Part shown: positions 1-8,083 of the stretch, piece by piece
Numbering within the stretch: the first letter of the stretch is position 1
Layout: every line of letters begins with the position of its first letter
DNA from: an uncultured Myxococcales bacterium
GTDB lineage: Bacteria > Myxococcota_A > Bradymonadia > UBA7976 > VGTA01
Length of the DNA: 64,000 nt
Assembly (NCBI GenBank): GCA_937146725.1
Contig: CAKZRU010000112.1
Coordinates: forward strand, 1 to 64,000
Direction: 5' to 3'
Notes under the pieces: generated by a model
What the model saw: the letters and a program-made list of their open reading frames with translations, nothing else
The model's database searches: none
What the model was told of the DNA's origin: nothing
Position numbers and translations under genes: made by a program

Positions 1-640
1 TGTACAACCTGACGAAAATGGTGAAATTCAACTCATTCTTCTTAACCACCTTGCTGGTTGGGCAACTGGTGTGAGTGGCAATGATGCAGGTGCAGTCACT
101 TCTAATTTCTATACAGGTATCCAAGCCTCTGAGAACGAGTTTACCATCGACCCTGTTTCACTTGATGACTCAGGATCACCAATCATTTTCTTTGAGAATA
201 CCATGGTAACCGATGGTCTGTATCACACTCCAGCATCAGACTTCATTGTTGATCTTCCTATTGCTGACCTTCCTTTGCAATTAGTTCTTTCACAAACTGA
301 AGTTACTGGTTTTGTGACAACTGATGCAACAGGCTTTAACATGACTGAAGGTGTTCTTGGTGGATATCTCACCAAAGATGCTATCTCTTCTTTAATCGAA
401 GGCATCAGTACTGCATGTTCAGGAGATATGCCTCCAAGTCTTTGTGACACAGTATCAAGCGTACTTACCGGTGATCCTGAGGCCGATCTACAGACTCTGC
501 TTTTGGTTCTTGGTGGTTTTGATTCAGCTGTAGCTGAAGATGGAACAGCAAGTGCTTGTGCTGGTGACTCTCCTGATTGTAACGCAGTAAGTGTTTGTAT
601 TCTTCTTGAGATGAGCAGTGCATCAGTAAAAGCTGAATAA
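1..640 (+). CDS. Secreted-type protein of unknown function, 5' truncated
   Basis: The reading frame is open from base 2 of the window to a TAA at 638-640, so the true start lies upstream; the GTG at 71 is inside the open frame and is probably not the start. The visible 212 residues are acidic and rich in Ser, Thr, Asp and Gly, without membrane segments. The last third carries cysteines in pairs (TACSGD, SLCDT, SACAGD, DCNAVSVC) that could form disulfides, which fits an exported protein. It resembles the C-terminal parts of large deltaproteobacterial lipoproteins in composition only; I recognise no family. A strong terminator follows at 725-754. Function unknown. Confidence 0.7.
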   Translation, partial: VQPDENGEIQLILLNHLAGWATGVSGNDAGAVTSNFYTGIQASENEFTIDPVSLDDSGSPIIFFENTMVTDGLYHTPASDFIVDLPIADLPLQLVLSQTEVTGFVTTDATGFNMTEGVLGGYLTKDAISSLIEGISTACSGDMPPSLCDTVSSVLTGDPEADLQTLLLVLGGFDSAVAEDGTASACAGDSPDCNAVSVCILLEMSSASVKAE

Positions 641-724
641 GATCTATTGCTTTGAACCTAGTTTATCTTATGTAGACCATAGGTTTATCAGATCGTAGGT
701 TAAATTACTTACAGGTGATCTTTA

Positions 725-754
725 AAGGGCTTAACTTTGGTTAAGCCTTTTTTT
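725..754 (+). terminator. Rho-independent terminator
   Basis: GGCTTAAC (728-735) and GTTAAGCC (740-747) form a perfect 8-bp stem around a TTTG loop, followed directly by seven T. It ends the truncated gene at 1-640. On the minus strand the same hairpin is followed only by CTTT, so it would serve the convergent gene at 859 weakly at best. Confidence 0.9.
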
Positions 755-858
755 ATACTCGTTTACTAACTCTAGATGTTAAGTAGAAGGACTTTGACTG
801 AGTCATCGATGTATAAACCTATCTGTCAATGTATCAGCAACAAAAACCTGCTAAGCCA

Positions 859-3168
859 TTACCAGTCCAAAGCATGGTCAACCTTTACATCATCAATCAT
901 AATATAAGCTAAAGGATCTTGATCAATCACTTGCAAGATGACTGTCTGTTGTTCGCTAGATGGAACACTAGACTTGAGTTGTGGAATCAAGCCTATACGG
1001 TGCCATTTGGCATCTGGACGTACCTTATTACGAGCAAGAATATGACCATGTTTATTGGTCAAACGTAGTTCAATCTTGTTTAAGGATCTCCGTCGTTTCT
1101 GAGTTGGATTCTTGGGCACTACTTTAGCGAGCAAAGATAGATGTTCAGAAGACTTGAGTCCAAGTTCCGTGTATAACATCCCACTTGCTTTAAACTTTGA
1201 GGTTTGATCATGGCTTGTACCACTGCTTACACCACTGCTTGCACCACATCGACCTTCTGCAGGCCAAGATTGTTGGCAGTAAGGGTGATTTCCAAAAGCT
1301 TGACCGTTTGTTTTCCAACGATACTCCGACCAAACCGGTATTGTAATTTGTGAAACAGACTTACTCGATTCATGCTCAAAGTTTAAGTTGATGGCTTGCT
1401 CATTGAACTGAATTAATCTTGGTTCGCTTGGGCCTTTGGGGAGCCAAAGGGACTGAGGACGGGTTAAGAAACCGGTTTTTGCTCTTAAACTATTTCTAGA
1501 GAGATATATCCAACGGTTGGCTTCATAATAACCACGCTCTAAGTATGGAATATGGGTTTGTTCATGGGTAATGACGGCTGACCAAAAATAATTTTGATTT
1601 CTAGGATTGAGGCGTTTTCTAATATCGCTGACCCCGCCTCGGTAGGCGACATCTCGGATTCCCATTTGGTGGGTATGAACCGCCGATACTCCGGTCAGTC
1701 CTTTTTCAAAGGCATTGTAACTTGGGTGAGCAGGAAAAAAAAGAGGAGCGCTATATTGGTCAAGTCTAGTTTTGAGTTCTTCCCACGCTCGATGATCATT
1801 CTCTTGCGGGAGCTGAGCCCGAGGGGAATAGAGCCAAGCCATAAGCTGTACGATGAGCATAGCCCATAGATAAAAGCTGGTTTTTGATGGAATCGTTTTG
1901 GGTAAGCTATCCTTGTTTGAGCTTAAGCTTGAACTATGCTTTATTAAGTCGTTAAGCATCAGAGGCGCACTCAGCGAAAAAGCTAAACCTAACAGCATAA
2001 AGCAGTTAGAATAAGCCCATTGCGTACTGTGATTGAGAGCGCTTGCCCCAGCCCCTGCGATATAAATCCATAACCAAAAGGCATTGAGTCTAGCTTGCTT
2101 ATGATCAAACTTTTGGCCCCATTGCTTGGTTTTGATCAATAATAAAGACAAGGTTATGGGCACGATGAGAATGAGCCAGCGAGGCTCCTCATAGAATAAC
2201 TCTCGATAGTACATATGAGGACGATAATCAAGGGTGCTTGCGCGCTGAATAAAAGCAACCAACCAATGAATCACAAGAAGCCAAGCTAGGCTTTTAAAGG
2301 GTGTATATCGACTGAACCATAATAAAGGTAGAAGCAAAGTAATCGGAGCCAAGAAAATCAGATCACGCCAATATTTGAGACCAATATTTTTCCAGTAAAA
2401 TACGTGTCCTTGATGCCCTTCAAAAATATAAGCCCAAAAGGAGCCCGCTGTTTGTTCATTTAAGATCAAGCTAAGTACTGAACAAAGCATAAGAGTAAAT
2501 AAGCCAAAACTTAAGCCACGCCATTTATGTTTAAGCACTGAGTAGAAAGCTAAAACGGGAAAGAATACTGCAGCAGTTTGCTTAGTAAAAAAGGCTAAAG
2601 TCATTAATATCGCCGCCACAATGAGCAAGCGAAGACCTTTGGCATAATATACTGAAATAATTGTAGTACAGAGTAAAAATAGCATTAAAGCATCAGGACG
2701 TGCTAGGTCATAAAAAGCACCCGAAGTTCTAAACAAGGCCGCATAAAGGCCAACACCTAAAAGAGCTAAGTTTTTGCTACTTTTATTATTTAGGTTTTGA
2801 GAGTTCTTGTTTTGAGTCTCTTTTTGAATGACCCAATAAATCAATCCCATCGTACCTAATGTTGATAAGAGTGATACAGAGCGTGCCAAGGTAAATGATA
2901 GATCAAGTCCTAGTGCATCAAGCCAATATAAAAGACTTGGATAACCGGGAGTATAAAAAAATGGCACAAAGTCTAGGCTGGGGGGTGTATATATGGCTAA
3001 GCCTTCTCTTAAGCGTAGCGCATGGGCAAGCATGCCCCCTTCCATCCACTCCAACTCAAATGGTGTGGTGAGACGCTGAGTACTTATATACAAAAAAGCA
3101 AGTAGATAGCCTAAGGCAAGACCTATGGTCACTTGACTCGCTTTGAGCGTTTTTAAAAAACTAAGCAA
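859..3168 (-). CDS. GT-C type membrane glycosyltransferase (GT39/ArnT-like)
   Basis: A 769-residue protein with about ten hydrophobic segments in its first 460 residues, starting with one at residues 12-30. A short acidic motif in the first periplasmic loop (ELEWMEGG, about residues 38-45) sits where GT-C enzymes keep the catalytic acid, followed by FFYTPGYPSLLYW. Such enzymes move a sugar from a polyprenyl-phosphate carrier onto lipid A, glycans or proteins on the outer face of the inner membrane. The C-terminal 300 residues are soluble and end in a beta-rich, carbohydrate-module-like stretch. The start is a TTG two bases after the stop of the upstream gene, implying translational coupling; the next Met is residue 45, inside conserved sequence. 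Last gene of a three-gene minus-strand set with the FKBP and sulfatase-fold genes. Acceptor and donor cannot be told. Confidence 0.7.
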   Translation of the reverse strand: MLSFLKTLKASQVTIGLALGYLLAFLYISTQRLTTPFELEWMEGGMLAHALRLREGLAIYTPPSLDFVPFFYTPGYPSLLYWLDALGLDLSFTLARSVSLLSTLGTMGLIYWVIQKETQNKNSQNLNNKSSKNLALLGVGLYAALFRTSGAFYDLARPDALMLFLLCTTIISVYYAKGLRLLIVAAILMTLAFFTKQTAAVFFPVLAFYSVLKHKWRGLSFGLFTLMLCSVLSLILNEQTAGSFWAYIFEGHQGHVFYWKNIGLKYWRDLIFLAPITLLLPLLWFSRYTPFKSLAWLLVIHWLVAFIQRASTLDYRPHMYYRELFYEEPRWLILIVPITLSLLLIKTKQWGQKFDHKQARLNAFWLWIYIAGAGASALNHSTQWAYSNCFMLLGLAFSLSAPLMLNDLIKHSSSLSSNKDSLPKTIPSKTSFYLWAMLIVQLMAWLYSPRAQLPQENDHRAWEELKTRLDQYSAPLFFPAHPSYNAFEKGLTGVSAVHTHQMGIRDVAYRGGVSDIRKRLNPRNQNYFWSAVITHEQTHIPYLERGYYEANRWIYLSRNSLRAKTGFLTRPQSLWLPKGPSEPRLIQFNEQAINLNFEHESSKSVSQITIPVWSEYRWKTNGQAFGNHPYCQQSWPAEGRCGASSGVSSGTSHDQTSKFKASGMLYTELGLKSSEHLSLLAKVVPKNPTQKRRRSLNKIELRLTNKHGHILARNKVRPDAKWHRIGLIPQLKSSVPSSEQQTVILQVIDQDPLAYIMIDDVKVDHALDW

Positions 3169-3170
3169 GC

Positions 3171-5381
3171 TTAACGATTCTGAGGTTTAAGTGGGTTAGT
3201 TTCTTCACTGAGAAAGCGCATAAGGCGTTTTTTCATTCTTTGGAATGAAGGAGAACGCTCATCTGTCAAATCGACAGTTTCATACGGATCTTTGCGTAAG
3301 TTAAAGAACATAAATCGATTGTAGTCACGACTATAATGTAACTTCCAAGGCCAATCGACAATCGCTCTACGAGAAGAATGGGTACTGTCTTTGAGCATTT
3401 CGATAATGATAGGATGATGCTCAGCTGTTGCTTGATAAGCAAACTTTAACAGCGAATGTCCACGTGGCTCTGGAGGTAGGGCTGAGACTTGTGCTAATTC
3501 CAAAACGGTTGGCATAACATCTATTAAAGACACCGGTGTACGCACTGATTGACTAGGAAGCTGTGGCCCAAAAAGAAGCAGTGGCACATGGACTTGGTCA
3601 TTGAATAGATTTTGTCCATGATATTGGTATCCATGTTCACCAAAACCTTCACCATGATCACTGTGAATCATAACATAGGTATTTTTTGAAAACTTAGAGA
3701 GTTCAAAAACTTCAAAAAAGCGTTCAATTTGCTCGTCAGTATATCTGATTTCCTCGTCATATAAATCGACAGGTTTGAGCGCTTGATCTTGGCGAGATCT
3801 AAAGTCAATATGTGGGTGATCACGATAAATATGATGAGGGTCAAAGTAATGCATCCACAAAAAGAAAGGTTTCGATGAATTGGCGCTACTTTCTTGATCG
3901 AGCCATTTGATCGCATTATCGGTCACGGCGCCACCGGTAATATGATAAGAAGTCCCCTTGCCTTCGGTTTGATTGTCTTGGCGGAAGCGGCTTACAACAT
4001 CGAAATTCCATTCTTCAAAACCTTGGTGAAGGCCATAGCTTGGATTAAAATAGTTATGTGAGGGAATCCCCACAGTGTGATATCCAGAAGCGCGTAAGCG
4101 TTCGGCAAGAGTCAAGTTATCGGGGTAGACTGTTGCCCAATCTCCTTGAGAGCGTGAAACCTCAGAATAGTAGCGTCCTACAAAAACAGCCGGCATGGAT
4201 GTTCTTGTTTGAGCACCGGTAGAGAACGCCCACTTAAAGTTTAAACCTCTTGTGGCTAGACTGTCTAAGAAAGGAGAGGTTTTACGAGGGTACTTGGGGT
4301 TAACAAACTTAAGATGGTCAGCTCTGAGCGTATCGATTGTGATCAAAATAATATTTGGTCGTTGTACTGTAGCTCCCACTAACTTCTTGTTTTCAGTAGG
4401 TGTTTGAATCTTACGCTTAGGTGGAATAAAATCACCTCCAAAGCAATTTTCATCAATCCCATTGAGCGGGATTTCCTTGGCTCCAGGATAAACCAATGGG
4501 TTTTGGTCATCACAATCTGCTCCACCAAGCTTACCGGCAACCCCATCTCCATCTTCATCATAAAAGGGCTGAAATAACTTGATGATAGACTTACTCATCA
4601 ATGATTGCTCAAGTAAGGTCTCTTTAACATCTTGGTAGCGACCCATATATTCGCTTAAATCATTTAGACCAACAATGGATAAGATAAGTATGCTGATATG
4701 TAAGCGATTGAATAAGCGATCAAAGGCTGAAAAGTCAGGAGTAAGTAAGCTTACTCCAAGAGCAATAAGCATAAATAAGGGCCCGAGAATAAGGGCGAGT
4801 AGTGGCCAAGCTGTAATTGTTTGCTTTAATTGTTCAGATGAAAAATGATAGGCGAGTAAGACAAATATTATGCTTAAGGATGCACTGAGCAGTAAGCTCC
4901 AAGGACCTTTAAACTTTTTGTCTAATGGGCGCATTAAATTACGGCTTAAAGACCAAAAATATAGTGAAAAAGCTCCGCTGGGTAAAAGCCAAAAGTATCC
5001 GCTGTAGTTTTGGTTGATCGGATCATTCCCTTCATAAACAAATAGGGAAAGTCCAACACAGACACTTAGACAAGCGAGAGCAATAGGAATGGCGCTAATT
5101 TTTGTCCAATCATAGCCTTCGTCATAAGCTAAGCCTTGACGTCCCCATTCAGCAAGTCGGGTAATCAAATTAACCACTAAGGCCAAACTTAGGCCTATAC
5201 TTGAAACAAGGGCAACACCATAAAGTAATGATAAAGATTGAGCTTGAGGCGAGCGTGATACGCTACTCAAAGCCCATAAATTAACAAACTCTATCAAAGC
5301 TAATATAATGGTGCTGATAGCAAGAGATTGAGAGATTCTCGTCGATAGAGACGAACGATAAGGGCGTCCTTGGTCAGTCAT
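3171..5381 (-). CDS. Sulfatase-fold membrane enzyme with MopE-type metal-binding motif
   Basis: A 736-residue protein with about seven hydrophobic segments in residues 14-240, a short Asp-rich motif at about 274-316 (DEDGDG...GADCDDQNP...PGAKEI...GIDENCFGGD) matching the MopE putative metal-binding repeat, and an alkaline-phosphatase-superfamily domain from residue 341 (NIILITIDTLRADH; D350 a metal ligand; later HSDHGEGFGEHG). The nucleophile position of the CxPSR sulfatase motif holds Thr392 (TRTSMPAVFVG), so it cannot carry formylglycine. Thr is the nucleophile in phosphoethanolamine transferases and LtaS-type enzymes, so a phospho-group transferase or phosphatase acting in the periplasm is more likely than a true sulfatase. 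ATG start. It lies 49 bases after the FKBP gene and abuts the glycosyltransferase, suggesting joint envelope-glycan work. Confidence 0.75.
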   Translation of the reverse strand: MTDQGRPYRSSLSTRISQSLAISTIILALIEFVNLWALSSVSRSPQAQSLSLLYGVALVSSIGLSLALVVNLITRLAEWGRQGLAYDEGYDWTKISAIPIALACLSVCVGLSLFVYEGNDPINQNYSGYFWLLPSGAFSLYFWSLSRNLMRPLDKKFKGPWSLLLSASLSIIFVLLAYHFSSEQLKQTITAWPLLALILGPLFMLIALGVSLLTPDFSAFDRLFNRLHISILILSIVGLNDLSEYMGRYQDVKETLLEQSLMSKSIIKLFQPFYDEDGDGVAGKLGGADCDDQNPLVYPGAKEIPLNGIDENCFGGDFIPPKRKIQTPTENKKLVGATVQRPNIILITIDTLRADHLKFVNPKYPRKTSPFLDSLATRGLNFKWAFSTGAQTRTSMPAVFVGRYYSEVSRSQGDWATVYPDNLTLAERLRASGYHTVGIPSHNYFNPSYGLHQGFEEWNFDVVSRFRQDNQTEGKGTSYHITGGAVTDNAIKWLDQESSANSSKPFFLWMHYFDPHHIYRDHPHIDFRSRQDQALKPVDLYDEEIRYTDEQIERFFEVFELSKFSKNTYVMIHSDHGEGFGEHGYQYHGQNLFNDQVHVPLLLFGPQLPSQSVRTPVSLIDVMPTVLELAQVSALPPEPRGHSLLKFAYQATAEHHPIIIEMLKDSTHSSRRAIVDWPWKLHYSRDYNRFMFFNLRKDPYETVDLTDERSPSFQRMKKRLMRFLSEETNPLKPQNR

Positions 5382-5429
5382 AATGGAGTTATGGTCTCTT
5401 AACGAGAGAATGAATGGTTGTATATTATT

Positions 5430-5729
5430 TTATTTTGCAGCAGGAGCGATAGGCTTAGCAGCAGGAGCGACAGGCTTAACGGCAGGAGCAGCAGGAGCTA
5501 CAGGCTTAGCGACAGGCTTAGCGACAGGAGCAGCAGGCTTGGCGGCAGGAGCAGCAGGCTTGGCGGCAGGAGCGGCAGGCTTAGCAGCAGGAGCAGCAGG
5601 CTTAGCAACAGGCTTGGCAGCAGGCTTGGCAGCAGGCTTGGCAACAGGCTTGGCAACAGGCTTAGCAGCAGGCTGAATGTTAATCTTTGGTGCAGCAGGC
5701 TTAGCGGCAGGCTTAGCAGGCGCAGCTAC
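5430..5729 (-). repeat. In-frame repeat tract encoding the AKP-rich tail
   Basis: About 300 bases of imperfect direct repeats built from 9-, 12- and 21-base units such as GCAGGCTTGGCGGCAGGAGC, as written on the plus strand. All units keep the coding frame. It is markedly richer in G+C than the flanks and is a likely site of length change by slippage. Confidence 0.8.
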
Positions 5730-6383
5730 GATTTCAAGAAGTTCAACCTCAAAGATAAGGGTTGAGTTTGGTGGAATACCAGGTGTGCCACGCTCACCAT
5801 AAGCAATGTTTGCAGGGCATACAAGACGAGCTTTACCGCCAAGCTTCATGAGTTGAACACCTTCAGTCCAACAAGGAATGACACGGTTAAGTGGGAATTC
5901 AGCAGGCTTATTACGCTTGAATGAACTGTCAAACTCGGTGCCGTCGATTAAAGTACCACGGTAGTGGACTTTTACTTTATCAGTGGCTTTGGGAGAAGCG
6001 CCTGTTCCCATTTTGGTGTGGGTAATGACTAAGCCAGATTTGGTTGTCGTTGCTCCAGGTTTTTTAGCTTCTCCACTAAGGAAAGCTTTACCTTTTGCTT
6101 CTTCTTTAGTTGCTTGAGCCTTCATACGTTCTTGAGCGATTCCACGTAGTTTTTCTTGAAAAGCTGCAAACTCAGCGTTTTCTTTTCCACGAGTTTTATC
6201 TTGTAAACCAAGAAGGACAAAGCTGAGCTCTTTCTCTGAAAGATTGAACACACCAATATTTTGACCAAGCATAACACCGAGAGAATAAAAGGCTTTATCC
6301 TCATCTGTGGTAGGGGTTGCTGTCTGAGCCCATGAGTTTGCTGTAAAAAGACTGAGGGTTAGGCAAAGAAGTAGGGTACGCAT
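5430..6383 (-). CDS. Exported FKBP-type peptidyl-prolyl isomerase with Lys/Ala/Pro-rich tail
   Basis: A 317-residue Mip/FkpA-like protein. Residues 1-19 are a signal peptide (cut after SWA). Residues 28-100 form the helical FKBP N-terminal dimerisation domain, and 115-218 the FKBP catalytic domain (KVHYRGTLIDGTEFDSS, FPLNRVIPCWTEGV, IAYGERG, IPPNSTLIFEVELL). It speeds up cis-trans proline isomerisation in the periplasm. The last 99 residues are almost only Ala, Pro, Lys and Val in repeats of AAKP, APAAKP and VAKP. Such a basic, extended tail is unusual for a periplasmic FKBP and could bind peptidoglycan, LPS or nucleic acid. Likely first gene of the 6383-859 set. The GC-rich repeat makes long shadow reading frames on the other strand, which are not genes. 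Confidence 0.9.
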   Translation of the reverse strand: MRTLLLCLTLSLFTANSWAQTATPTTDEDKAFYSLGVMLGQNIGVFNLSEKELSFVLLGLQDKTRGKENAEFAAFQEKLRGIAQERMKAQATKEEAKGKAFLSGEAKKPGATTTKSGLVITHTKMGTGASPKATDKVKVHYRGTLIDGTEFDSSFKRNKPAEFPLNRVIPCWTEGVQLMKLGGKARLVCPANIAYGERGTPGIPPNSTLIFEVELLEIVAAPAKPAAKPAAPKINIQPAAKPVAKPVAKPAAKPAAKPVAKPAAPAAKPAAPAAKPAAPAAKPAAPVAKPVAKPVAPAAPAVKPVAPAAKPIAPAAK

Positions 6384-6521
6384 CGATTGACTTCTCTTTC
6401 GATTAGGTTAAGTGTTTATAAATCAAGAATGTAAAAAACTTTTACACCTAGTTTAATGAAAAATATACCTTTTATAGAGTAAGGTACTGCTCTCAGATAC
6501 AAGAATTGATCAGAAATTGCA

Positions 6522-6549
6522 ATCTAAGCGCTAGCATTAAAGCTTAGAT
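6522..6549. repeat. Inverted repeat in the divergent FKBP/lptA intergenic region
   Basis: ATCTAAGC (6522-6529) and GCTTAGAT (6542-6549) are perfect 8-base arms around 12 bases. No T-run follows, so a terminator is unlikely. It lies about 65 bases before lptA and could be an operator. No convincing promoter pair was found in this 229-base gap. Confidence 0.4.
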
Positions 6550-6589
6550 CTTAAAAAATGTGAAAATGATAACAACCTTATATTTGGGG

Positions 6590-6612
6590 CTTATCCGAAG
6601 GGGTCAGATAAG
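6590..6612 (+). promoter_or_regulatory. Start-codon-abutting hairpin holding the lptA ribosome-binding site
   Basis: CTTATC (6590-6595) pairs with GATAAG (6607-6612), whose last base touches the ATG at 6613. The 11-base loop contains GAAGGGG, the only purine-rich ribosome-binding site available. The stem is only 6 bp and mostly A-T, so a modest effect on translation at most is expected. Confidence 0.35.
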
Positions 6613-7260
6613 ATGGGAGTAAGCATAAAAGATCAAGGACAATTCGGAGCCAAGGTCAAGTCTTCTATTAAACTTGCTCTTTGTAAAAGTTTTTGGGCAA
6701 CAATATTTCTGCTCTTCCTTATGTCACCTTGTGTATCAGCCGCACAATCTGCAGATCTTAAGCAAGCTAAGAATGATCGGCCCAAAAAGAGGAAGCAATT
6801 CAAGCAGTCTAGCCAATTAAGCGCTGATCAGGCGACTTGGGAGTGGGATAAAGCTCGCTTTAACCTAAGCGGAAATGTGAGTTTACAACTTCAACTTGCT
6901 GAGGGCGTGCTTACACTAAAATGTCAGCAGGCAAAGATCTACTTAAAAACCGAGCAAGCAACTCAACAAAGAATATCCATTCCTGAACTGAATCAGGATT
7001 CTTTTTACAAGCTCGAGGTTGAAGGTACAATCAAGTTAAGGTTTGAAGCTTTAACGATTAAAGCTCAGCGCATAGATTATGATCATTTAAGTGGATGGCT
7101 AGTTGCTCGTGGTGACATCCAAGGGCAATGGAAGAGTAATCGTTTGACGGGTAAAGATTTACGACTCAACTTAAAACAAGGTAACGCTGAGCTATTGAAG
7201 CCTAACTTGAGGTTTATTTGGGCCAAAGAAAAGCTCAAACAGAGTATTTGGGGACGATAG
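6613..7260 (+). CDS. lptA: LptA/OstA-like LPS transport periplasmic protein
   Basis: A 215-residue protein with a hydrophobic export signal at about residues 22-45 (ending VSAAQ). A basic linker follows, then a beta-rich domain with the OstA pattern: SADQATWEWDKARFNLSGNV, LTLKCQQAKIYL, EVEGTIKLRFEALTIKAQRIDYDHLSGWLVARGDIQ, KSNRLTGKDLRLNL. LptA forms the periplasmic bridge that carries LPS from the inner membrane to LptD. The call rests on this pattern plus position: the stop touches the start of lptB and rpoN follows, the standard lptA-lptB-rpoN order. No lptC or kdsC lies upstream, where the region is divergent. An LptC-like role is the alternative. Confidence 0.75.
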   Translation: MGVSIKDQGQFGAKVKSSIKLALCKSFWATIFLLFLMSPCVSAAQSADLKQAKNDRPKKRKQFKQSSQLSADQATWEWDKARFNLSGNVSLQLQLAEGVLTLKCQQAKIYLKTEQATQQRISIPELNQDSFYKLEVEGTIKLRFEALTIKAQRIDYDHLSGWLVARGDIQGQWKSNRLTGKDLRLNLKQGNAELLKPNLRFIWAKEKLKQSIWGR

Positions 7261-8016
7261 ATGATGAATCGTCAACAAGTGCCCGATGAGCATACCCATG
7301 CACTTGAAGGGCAAGGTATTTCAGCAAGTCGGATCGCAATGAATCTAAATGCTGTCACTTATCTATATCCTAAATACTTATCTAAAAGACCAGCAAGAGG
7401 TATTCGAGAAATCACCCTCAGTCTTGAGTTGGGAAAAATATATGGTCTACTTGGTGCAAATGGCTCCGGTAAAAGCACCTTGCTTAAAGTATTGGCCGGT
7501 GAGCTTTATCCACAGCAAGGACAGATCTACCTATTTGAGCAAGATTGTTCTTATTTACCTATGTGGAAGAGGGCTCGTCGGGGCTTACTTTACCTAAACC
7601 AAAAAAATAGTTTGGCGGAGCAAATGACTGTAAAGTGGAACTTAGATTTAGCAATAAAAGCTAGTAAAGCTTGGTCTTTATCCCAATCTTCTTCTACTCA
7701 TCCTCAATCTTTGTCTCAGACTACCGAGCAGATGGGGATTGCGCATCTCTTAGCACAAAAAGTCTCAACTTTAAGTGGTGGGGAGAAACGTCGAGTGGAA
7801 TTAGCTAGAGTGATGTTACGTCAGCCTCAAGTGGTTATTTTAGATGAGCCCTTTGCAGCTTTAGATCAGCAAGGCATCGAAGCGACCTTAGCAATGATTA
7901 AAGCTTTGAAGGATTTAGGCGCATTAGTCTTGCTCACTGATCATCAAAACAAGTATATTGAAATGGTTGCTCAACAGAGATTTTTTCTTGATGAAGGTAA
8001 ACTAAGTTTTATTTAG
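7261..8016 (+). CDS. lptB: LPS export ABC transporter ATPase LptB
   Basis: A 251-residue ABC ATPase with Walker A GANGSGKST (about residues 65-73), signature LSGGEKRRVELAR, Walker B VVILDEPFAALD and switch histidine in LLTDHQ. LptB drives extraction of LPS from the inner membrane together with LptFG, which are not in this window. The ATG directly follows the lptA stop (TAGATG), showing tight coupling. The first 25 residues are a short extension before the ABC core, and residues 135-155 hold a Ser/Gln-rich insert (QSSSTHPQSLSQTT) not typical of LptB. Position before rpoN supports LptB over other ABC ATPases. Confidence 0.88.
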   Translation: MMNRQQVPDEHTHALEGQGISASRIAMNLNAVTYLYPKYLSKRPARGIREITLSLELGKIYGLLGANGSGKSTLLKVLAGELYPQQGQIYLFEQDCSYLPMWKRARRGLLYLNQKNSLAEQMTVKWNLDLAIKASKAWSLSQSSSTHPQSLSQTTEQMGIAHLLAQKVSTLSGGEKRRVELARVMLRQPQVVILDEPFAALDQQGIEATLAMIKALKDLGALVLLTDHQNKYIEMVAQQRFFLDEGKLSFI

Positions 8017-8017
8017 A

Positions 8018-8038
8018 TGTGCTTAATTCGTTAAGACA
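8018..8038 (+). other. UUCG-type hairpin between lptB and rpoN
   Basis: CTTAA-TTCG-TTAAG at 8022-8035, extended by TGT/ACA across one bulged base, gives a stable tetraloop hairpin in the 67-base gap. No T-run follows, so it is more likely an mRNA-stabilising or processing element than a terminator. Confidence 0.4.
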
Positions 8039-8083
8039 GTGTAAAACCTTTATATTATAGATTTAGAAAGTAGCGTTGTTTAT

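Noticed and set aside
5383..5765. Plus-strand reading frames rich in Gly-Ala-Leu or Ser-Arg repeats, resembling collagen- or antifreeze-like proteins
   Set aside because: They are shadows of the AKP-coding repeat of the FKBP gene on the other strand and have no independent start signals.
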